Shown here: piece after piece, positions 6,953 through 11,595 of the stretch | Layout of the letters: each line of letters begins with the position of its first letter | Position numbering within the stretch: the first letter of the stretch is position 1 | Source: JAWLGW01 sp964569055 | GTDB lineage: Bacteria > Planctomycetota > J058 | DNA: 11,595 nucleotides | Direction: 5' to 3' | Assembly: GCA_964569055.1 (NCBI GenBank) | Contig: CAZMSZ010000245.1 | Coordinates: forward strand, 1-11,595 | Notes under the pieces: model-generated | What the model was told of the DNA's origin: nothing | Database searches by the model: none | Seen by the model: only the letters and a program-made list of their open reading frames with translations | Made by a program: the position numbers and the translations under genes

Positions 6953-7756
6953 TCAGCTCCTATCGGCCAGCCTGAGCCCGTACAGCAGCACGGCCGCGGC
7001 GGCGGCGACGTTCAGGCTGTCGACGCCCGCGGCCATGGGCACCGTGACGCGGCGATCGGCGCGGGCGAGCAGGGCAGGGGACAGGCCGCGTCCCTCGTGC
7101 CCGAGCAGCAACAGCCGCGGGCCGCGCGGGGGCTCGAGGGCGGGGAGCGGCGTGGCGTCCGCTGCGGCCACGGCCGCTAGGACCTCCACCCCGAGGCGCG
7201 CGCGCGCCTCGTCGAGCGCCGCCCCCAGCTCGGGCGGGACCGCGAGCGGCTGCCCGAACACGTGGCCGAGGGAGCTGCGGACGGCGCGCGGGGCGAACGG
7301 GTCGGCGCCGGCCGAGTCGAGCAGGAGCAGGTCCGCCGCGAGGGCGCGGCAGGTGCGCGCCAGGGCGCCCACGTTGACCGGGTCGGCCAGCCCTTCGGCG
7401 GCGACGACCACCCCGCGCGATCCGACCCGCTCCCAGGCGATCGCGCCCAGGCCGGGGCGGCGGGCCGCGGCCACGCAGCCGCGGTGCATGTCGTAGCCGA
7501 GGAGCGCGCCGATCGTCGCGCGCTCGGCGACGAGCAGCGGCGCGGCGGGCGGCCACCAGCGGGCCACCCGCTCGGCCGCGGCGGGGGTGACCAGCGCCAC
7601 GACCGCCTCGAGGCCGCAGGCGACCATTTGCTCGGCTGCGATCACGCCCTCCGCCAGGACCCACTCGGCGCAGGGGCGCTGCGGCCGCGCGCGCAGCGCG
7701 AGCAGCGGCGCCAGGCGCGGGTCGTCGGGGCCCCGCAGCGGCTCGGGCCCGCTCAC
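6953..7756 (-). CDS. TrmH/SpoU-family RNA 2'-O-methyltransferase
   Basis: 267 residues. Enzymes of this family transfer methyl from S-adenosylmethionine to a ribose 2'-hydroxyl in rRNA or tRNA, using a trefoil-knot SPOUT fold and usually acting as dimers. All three family motifs are present: motif 1 DPVNVGALARTCRA with Asn128 and Arg134; motif 2 LLLLGHEGRGLS (215-226); and motif 3 VTVPMAAGVDSLNVAAA with Pro240 and Ser247-Asn249. The first about 100 residues resemble the N-terminal substrate-binding part of this family (EWVLAEG...; GYDMHRGC). I cannot tell which nucleotide is modified (RlmB-like, TrmH-like or other). The GTG start overlaps the stop of the upstream protease-like gene in a GTGA tetranucleotide and has no ribosome binding site of its own, which points to translational coupling. 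Confidence 0.93.
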   Translation of the reverse strand: MSGPEPLRGPDDPRLAPLLALRARPQRPCAEWVLAEGVIAAEQMVACGLEAVVALVTPAAAERVARWWPPAAPLLVAERATIGALLGYDMHRGCVAAARRPGLGAIAWERVGSRGVVVAAEGLADPVNVGALARTCRALAADLLLLDSAGADPFAPRAVRSSLGHVFGQPLAVPPELGAALDEARARLGVEVLAAVAAADATPLPALEPPRGPRLLLLGHEGRGLSPALLARADRRVTVPMAAGVDSLNVAAAAAVLLYGLRLADRS

Positions 7757-9174
7757 CGCGCGCCGGCGGCGGCCGCCTGCTCGAGCGCGCGCCGCGCCAG
7801 CGTGACCAGCGGGTCGTCCTTGCCGCGCGCCGGCCCGAGCGCGTCGAGGTCGAGGCCGTCGGCGACCGCCTCGACCACCCACGGCCCCTCCTGGAGGGTG
7901 ACCGCCACGAGCACGCGGCGGGCGCCGCCCTCGAGCTCGAGCGTGACCTCCGCGCGATACCCCGGCGCCGGACCCGGGCGGAGCGTGGCGCTCAGGCAGC
8001 GGGCGCCGCCCTCGCCGGTGCGCAGCGCGGCGTGGCGCGCGCGGGTCACGCGCTCGAGCACGCCCGTGAACGTGACCGCCTCCTCGGGCGAGCCGCACAG
8101 GTACGCGACCAGGAGCGCCGAAGGCGCCGCGGGGGGCGCGGCGTCGCGCAGCGGCGCGACCACGGCCACGCCCTCGCGGAACGCGGCCAGGGCGCGCGCG
8201 CGCGCCTCCTCTCCCGCGGGAGCGAGGGTGGCGCGCACGGCGGGCTCGGGCATGACCAGGGCGCGCGCCGCGAACCGGCGCGCGTCGAGCAGCGCCGCCA
8301 GCTTGGGGCCGAGCGCGGCCACGTCGGGCGCCGCCCTGGGCGCCAGCAGCTCCTCGGGGTGCGACACCAGCCGGCGGCTGCGCGGCGGCCGCGTGAACAG
8401 GCGCCGCGTCGCCCCCTCGAGCCCGAGCGCCCGCGCCAGATGCTCGACGCAGGCCGCGCCCTCGCGGTGGCGGTAGGCCTGGATCGAGAGCAGCGCCCCC
8501 AGCGCCTCCCCCTGCGGCGTGCCCCGCAGGGCGCGGGGGGGGAGGTCGAGGAGCGCCTCGAACCGCCCCGCCGCCTCTCCGAGGCCGAGCGCCGCCGCCG
8601 CGCGCCGCGCCACGGCCTGCGCGTGCCCCTCGACCACCGCCAGGCGCGCGGCGAGGTCCTCGGGCGTGGGCGCCCCGGCGAGGAAGGCGCCCAGGTCGAA
8701 CCGCGCGTGCTGGTGCGCGTGGACCGCCTCGTGGAGCAACGCCACGTCGAGCAGCGCCGCGTCCGCGGCGCGCCCGTCCCGCTCGACCACGCGCCCGAGG
8801 GCGTCGGGCGAGACCAGCAAGCGCGGCCCCTCGATGTCGCGCTTGGCGAGCACGAACGGCGCCAGCGCCTCGGCGCGCATCCGGCAGGCGCTGCGCACGT
8901 GCCCCGCGACCTCGCCCTCCTTCGCGTAGGGCCGCTCCTCGTCCGCCGCGAGCACCGCGGCCAGCGCGACGCGGTCGGCGAGGACGACCTCCACGGCCCC
9001 CCCCTCGAGCGGCGCCCCGAGCGCCTCGTCGAGCGCGGGTCGGAGCACCTCGTCGAACCGGCGCTGCAGCGTCGCGGCTTCGGCCCAGGAGGGCACGGGC
9101 TCGCCCTGTGCGCGCGCCGGCGAGGCGGCCAGGAGCGAGGCCAGGGAGAGCAGCAGCAGAGGCGCGCGCGACAT
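7753..9174 (-). CDS. Exported HExxH zinc metallopeptidase-like protein
   Basis: 473 residues from ATG 9174. A Sec-type signal peptide (hydrophobic core about 5-17, likely cut after SPARA-Q) predicts export to the periplasm or outside. The zincin motif HEAVH (148-152) lies in LLHEAVHAHQHARFDL, and VVEGHA follows about 30 residues later with Glu182 as a candidate third zinc ligand. This 'HE.vHa.q...fdL ... vEG.A' layout is known from uncharacterised gluzincin-like proteins of planctomycetes, myxobacteria and others. The remainder (about 200-473) is Ala/Arg-rich with a beta-strand pair near the C-terminus (YRAEVTLELEGG, RRVLVAVTLQEG) and no recognised domain. A longer open frame reaches back to 9465, but ATG 9174 has the signal peptide directly after it and GAGGAA just before it. 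It is translationally coupled to the RNA methyltransferase. The substrate is unknown, and activity is inferred only from the motif. Confidence 0.87.
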   Translation of the reverse strand: MSRAPLLLLSLASLLAASPARAQGEPVPSWAEAATLQRRFDEVLRPALDEALGAPLEGGAVEVVLADRVALAAVLAADEERPYAKEGEVAGHVRSACRMRAEALAPFVLAKRDIEGPRLLVSPDALGRVVERDGRAADAALLDVALLHEAVHAHQHARFDLGAFLAGAPTPEDLAARLAVVEGHAQAVARRAAAALGLGEAAGRFEALLDLPPRALRGTPQGEALGALLSIQAYRHREGAACVEHLARALGLEGATRRLFTRPPRSRRLVSHPEELLAPRAAPDVAALGPKLAALLDARRFAARALVMPEPAVRATLAPAGEEARARALAAFREGVAVVAPLRDAAPPAAPSALLVAYLCGSPEEAVTFTGVLERVTRARHAALRTGEGGARCLSATLRPGPAPGYRAEVTLELEGGARRVLVAVTLQEGPWVVEAVADGLDLDALGPARGKDDPLVTLARRALEQAAAAGAR

Positions 9175-9178
9175 GGTT

Positions 9179-9184
9179 CCTCGG
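9179..9184 (-). promoter_or_regulatory. Shine-Dalgarno for the HExxH protein
   Basis: GAGG on the minus strand at 9182-9179 (GAGGAACC-ATG) lies 4 nt before the ATG at 9174. It supports that start over the longer open frame beginning at 9465. Confidence 0.5.
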
Positions 9185-9405
9185 GCCGGCACGATACGCG
9201 GGATCGGGCGAGCGACCAGCGTGCCGAGTACGGCGCGGGCGGGACGTCGTGGGCGCAAAGCCAAAGTTTGCAGAGGCTCCGCTCGAACCGCGCAACGCGT
9301 CACCTCCAGATCCGGGCGCCAATGCCGCCCTACTCGCACACCGCAGGAGAGCGCCCCACAGTCTCCTTGCGCGCGATCGGCGACCGGTGCCACGGTGCAG
9401 CGAGA

Positions 9406-9411
9406 AAGGAG
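9406..9411 (+). promoter_or_regulatory. Shine-Dalgarno AAGGAG for the transglutaminase-like gene
   Basis: AAGGAG lies 6 nt before GTG 9418, which is optimal spacing. The open frame extends upstream without a stop, so this site decides the start. The lipoprotein-type signal immediately after the GTG agrees with it. Confidence 0.7.
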
Positions 9412-9417
9412 CGAGGG

Positions 9418-10857
9418 GTGACGAGAAGGAGCCAGAGTCGAGCGGTTGGAAGCCGGTGGTTGCATGGCGCGTTGGCGTTGTTGTCGATCGCGCTGGCGTT
9501 TCCTGGTTGCGCCGAGGAATCAAGCGGCTCGGGTGGAGGTCGTCTCCCGGAGGGCTTGTTCGTCGAGCCACCCGCTCAGGCGATCGACGCCGAGCATTTG
9601 CCCGTTCGCTCCCGCCTCAAGGAGCTCGACCGGGCGCAGCCGGGCGACGAGCTCGTCGCGCTTGGATCTACTCTCGGCTTTTCGTCCCCAGTACCGGCCA
9701 ACGACGACGCCGCGAGTGGCTCGGTCGACCTCAGCGCCAGCTCCAGCGTCAGCGCAAGCAGCTCGGATCCCGCGGTCGCCATCACTCCCGAGCTGCGCGA
9801 GCTCGCGGCCCAGCTCGGCCATGACCCCGTCCGGATCTACGAATTCGTCAGGAACGAGATCGACTTCGAGCCCTACTTCGGCTCGGTCAAGGGCGCACAC
9901 GAGACCTTCCTCCAGCGCGGAGGCAACGATTACGACATTTCGTCACTGCTGATCGCCCTCCTCCGCGAGTCTGGCACCGAGGCCGAGTACGCCCGCGGCG
10001 TGGTGCAGCTCGAGGTCGGCGAGGCCATGAGCTGGCTCGGAGTTCAAGACCCGGTTTCGGCCCTGGAGATCCTGGGAAGCGCCGGTATCCCGGGGCGCGT
10101 CCTCGTCAGCGGTGGCCGGATCGTCGGGTTCGAGTTGGAGCACGTGTGGGTCGAGGTGCCGGGCGTTCCTCAGCGCACTCAGACGCAAGGTGGCTGGGGC
10201 GCCGCGCCCCACGGCGGCAATCCGGGCGTGATCCTGGCAGCCAACTTCGAGGCGCTCTTCCCAGACGGGCTCCTCGTCGGTGATCGCTACGACGGTTCGC
10301 CTGACGGCGGCGGCAGCGTCCGGTTCCGTGATGCGGCCGCCGTTGCGGCCGCTCTCCCCGCGGGTGGCCGTCCGACGGCGCTGACGTTCGCTGGCCTCCG
10401 CGACGGCCCGATCGACACGGACCAGGGCTCGAGCGTCCTCCTCGGTCAGGTCGTCGCGGCCACGATCAACCTCGCCTGCTCCGATCGAGCTTCGATCGTC
10501 GACACGCTGGGCACTCCCCCCTTCCGACAGGGTCTCGGCGATCTCCAGCTGGTACCCGCTGACTCTCCCCTGGGGGGGCTGAAGGTGGAGGAGCTCGTAG
10601 TCCTCGGGAACCAGGTTCTCGGCGGAGCGGCGCTACCGGCCGGCACCTCGCTCGGAGACGTCGTCGACGCCCTGACCGCAGTCAACGAGGCGTTCGTCGA
10701 TGGAGGCGCTGGCGCGCATGCCCTCGACGCGAGCTTCAAGCTGCACGCAATTCACCTCGGGCGGAACATCTACCAGGAGGCCGGCCTCGATCCCGCCGCG
10801 GTCAGCGACCTTCTGTTCGAAACGGCTGGTGTCGTCGACCTCGACGCAAACTCCTGA
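9418..10857 (+). CDS. Transglutaminase-like lipoprotein, N-terminal part (frame broken near the end)
   Basis: 479 residues from GTG. A basic n-region and hydrophobic core (about 16-28) end at FPGC (Cys31), so it is probably an exported lipoprotein. A Ser/Ala-rich linker (about 95-118) precedes a transglutaminase-like domain (about 125-250). Landmarks are IYEFVRNEIDFEPYFGSVKG, GGNDYDISSLLIALLRESG and EHVWVEV with the candidate catalytic His242. Asp171 stands where the nucleophilic Cys of active transglutaminases would be, as in related GN(D/A).DQASLL proteins that often precede RHS/YD repeats. About 185 residues (about 250-433) separate His242 from an LDASFK motif (436-441) that normally follows closely. 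The frame ends at TGA 10855-10857, but homologous-looking coding continues at once in the -1 frame, so this is the front part of a longer protein. Third codon positions look less G/C-biased than in the minus-strand genes. The function is unknown; a surface or cell-wall role is plausible. Confidence 0.85.
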   Translation: MTRRSQSRAVGSRWLHGALALLSIALAFPGCAEESSGSGGGRLPEGLFVEPPAQAIDAEHLPVRSRLKELDRAQPGDELVALGSTLGFSSPVPANDDAASGSVDLSASSSVSASSSDPAVAITPELRELAAQLGHDPVRIYEFVRNEIDFEPYFGSVKGAHETFLQRGGNDYDISSLLIALLRESGTEAEYARGVVQLEVGEAMSWLGVQDPVSALEILGSAGIPGRVLVSGGRIVGFELEHVWVEVPGVPQRTQTQGGWGAAPHGGNPGVILAANFEALFPDGLLVGDRYDGSPDGGGSVRFRDAAAVAAALPAGGRPTALTFAGLRDGPIDTDQGSSVLLGQVVAATINLACSDRASIVDTLGTPPFRQGLGDLQLVPADSPLGGLKVEELVVLGNQVLGGAALPAGTSLGDVVDALTAVNEAFVDGGAGAHALDASFKLHAIHLGRNIYQEAGLDPAAVSDLLFETAGVVDLDANS

Positions 10858-11595
10858 ACGAGATCAACACGGACGCCATTGACGAGCTCCTTCGCCAAAG
10901 GCGCGAGGCCGTGCTCCGCTACCTCGATGAGCACGACCCTCTCGTCACGCTCGCCGAACTCGAGGGCGGCCAAACGATCCTCCGTGAAACGTTCACCGCC
11001 CTGCCGCGCGAGAATCCGCTGCGGGTCGTGAGCGGGGTGTCGCGCTTCGCTGCCATTCCGCAAGCCGACCGGGAACAGATCCGGGTGGTCGGCTTTGGCT
11101 TTGACCACACCATGGAGCTGGCGGCCGTCTCCAGCAGTCGGATCAATGTCGGGTTCGAACCCGCCACCAGCGACGATGCGCAGCGAATCGCCGGGTTCGG
11201 TGGGCTCCTCGATACACCGCTGTTCGCCGCCGAACTGCGGCCCGTCCTCTCCGTCGACGGCGAGGTCGTCGCCAAAGGCGGCAGCGCTCCGCTCGGGACC
11301 TTCTTCGATCTGTTCGTCGACTTTTCGATCCGCGGCGGCTCGCTCGGCTTCGCTTCGCACGTCGTCACCACGGGCGGCATGTACGCGATCGTGCTCGACA
11401 CCCAGCGCACGCCGACCGAGCGGCTAGACGCCAGCCGTGACCGGCTGGAGGCCAGCCGACGCGCGGGGCTGCCTCTGCTCAGCGACGACGTCCTCGGTGA
11501 GGGCCTGCACCTCATGGGGCTCGCCTGGCACCGCTACAACGAGATCTTCGGGCAGTACGCGGTCGAGACGTCTCGAGGCCGCTTGTTCCGGCCGC
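10854..11595 (+). CDS. Transglutaminase-like protein, continuation in the -1 frame (partial)
   Basis: An open frame with no stop runs from 10854 to the right edge (about 247 codons), starting LNEINTDAIDELLRQRRE with no start codon of its own at the junction; the first in-frame GTG is at 10911. Its content matches what follows the transglutaminase domain in this protein type: a helical segment, then ...LPRENPLRVVSG, a beta-rich region (LRPVLSVDGEVVAKGG), YAIVLDTQRTP, a coiled stretch (ERLDASRDRLEASR) and DDVLGEGLHLMGLAWHRYNEI. It is therefore the second part of the gene starting at 9418, displaced by one base. A single missing base between about 10830 and 10857 would restore one frame. This could be a sequencing or assembly deletion or a real inactivating mutation. 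The gene is cut by the window edge, so any RHS/YD repeats would lie outside. Confidence 0.75.
   Translation, partial: MNEINTDAIDELLRQRREAVLRYLDEHDPLVTLAELEGGQTILRETFTALPRENPLRVVSGVSRFAAIPQADREQIRVVGFGFDHTMELAAVSSSRINVGFEPATSDDAQRIAGFGGLLDTPLFAAELRPVLSVDGEVVAKGGSAPLGTFFDLFVDFSIRGGSLGFASHVVTTGGMYAIVLDTQRTPTERLDASRDRLEASRRAGLPLLSDDVLGEGLHLMGLAWHRYNEIFGQYAVETSRGRLFRP

Larger units (their letters stand above)
9175..9417. promoter_or_regulatory. Divergent intergenic region between the protease-like and transglutaminase-like genes
   Basis: This 243-bp non-coding stretch separates two divergently read genes, so it must hold the promoters for both. It contains an inverted repeat, GCAAA-N7-TTTGC (9255-9271), in an AT-richer patch that stands out from its surroundings and could be an operator or part of a promoter. 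I found no convincing sigma-70 or sigma-54 promoter on either strand. Confidence 0.4.

Noticed and set aside
9386..9399. Sigma-54 (-24/-12) promoter upstream of the transglutaminase-like gene
   Set aside because: GG at 9386-9387 and GC at 9397-9398 are one base too close (11 instead of 12), and the flanking consensus is poor. TTTGCA at 9267-9272 also lacks a GG at the right distance.
10840..10860. Programmed -1 ribosomal frameshift site
   Set aside because: The only run is AAA at 10848-10850, and no slippery heptamer is in the correct frame before the stop; a missing base is simpler.

Overview
This is a very GC-rich bacterial window, probably from a metagenome-assembled scaffold. It contains a run of 100 Ns (6109-6208) flanked by two exact 55-bp copies of the same sequence. 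The gene content suggests a Planctomycetota bacterium, with Myxococcota as the alternative: a large Ser/Thr-kinase-like receptor with a helical N-terminal module and a periplasmic concanavalin-like tail, a short 'LRARVRAG...ERL' protein, a signal-peptide HExxH metalloprotein, a sigma-54 activator, and a transglutaminase-like protein of the kind that often precedes RHS/YD repeats. This placement is inference from protein style. No rRNA or other phylogenetic marker is present.

Layout. From 9174 leftwards to 78, six genes lie on the minus strand in close succession: an exported HExxH metallopeptidase-like protein (7753-9174); a SpoU/TrmH-family RNA methyltransferase (6953-7756), overlapping it by 4 bp; a small protein of unknown function (6317-6880); a lipoprotein (5575-6108, its 5' end repeated after the N gap); a GAF-AAA+-Fis sigma-54 activator (4039-5517); and a 1286-residue membrane protein with two tandem kinase-like domains (78-3938). 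Intergenic spaces are 0-100 bp, so one or two operons are possible. On the plus strand, a lipoprotein-like transglutaminase-fold gene begins at 9418. It is interrupted by a -1 frame change near 10850 and runs off the right edge. The only sizeable non-coding stretch is the divergent intergenic region 9175-9417.

How they may work together. The sigma-54 activator, the receptor-like tandem kinase and the lipoprotein could form a trans-envelope signalling group: a periplasmic sensor domain, cytoplasmic kinase-like domains, and a transcription activator with no phospho-acceptor receiver domain. That is inference from adjacency. The methyltransferase is a housekeeping-type RNA modification enzyme, translationally coupled to the protease-like gene.

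The most unusual feature is the receptor. Both of its kinase domains have Lys where the Mg-binding Asn of the catalytic loop should be. Each carries different further losses, and each is followed by the same W...RI..A...GP linker motif. I see no CRISPR array, transposase, tRNA or defence system.
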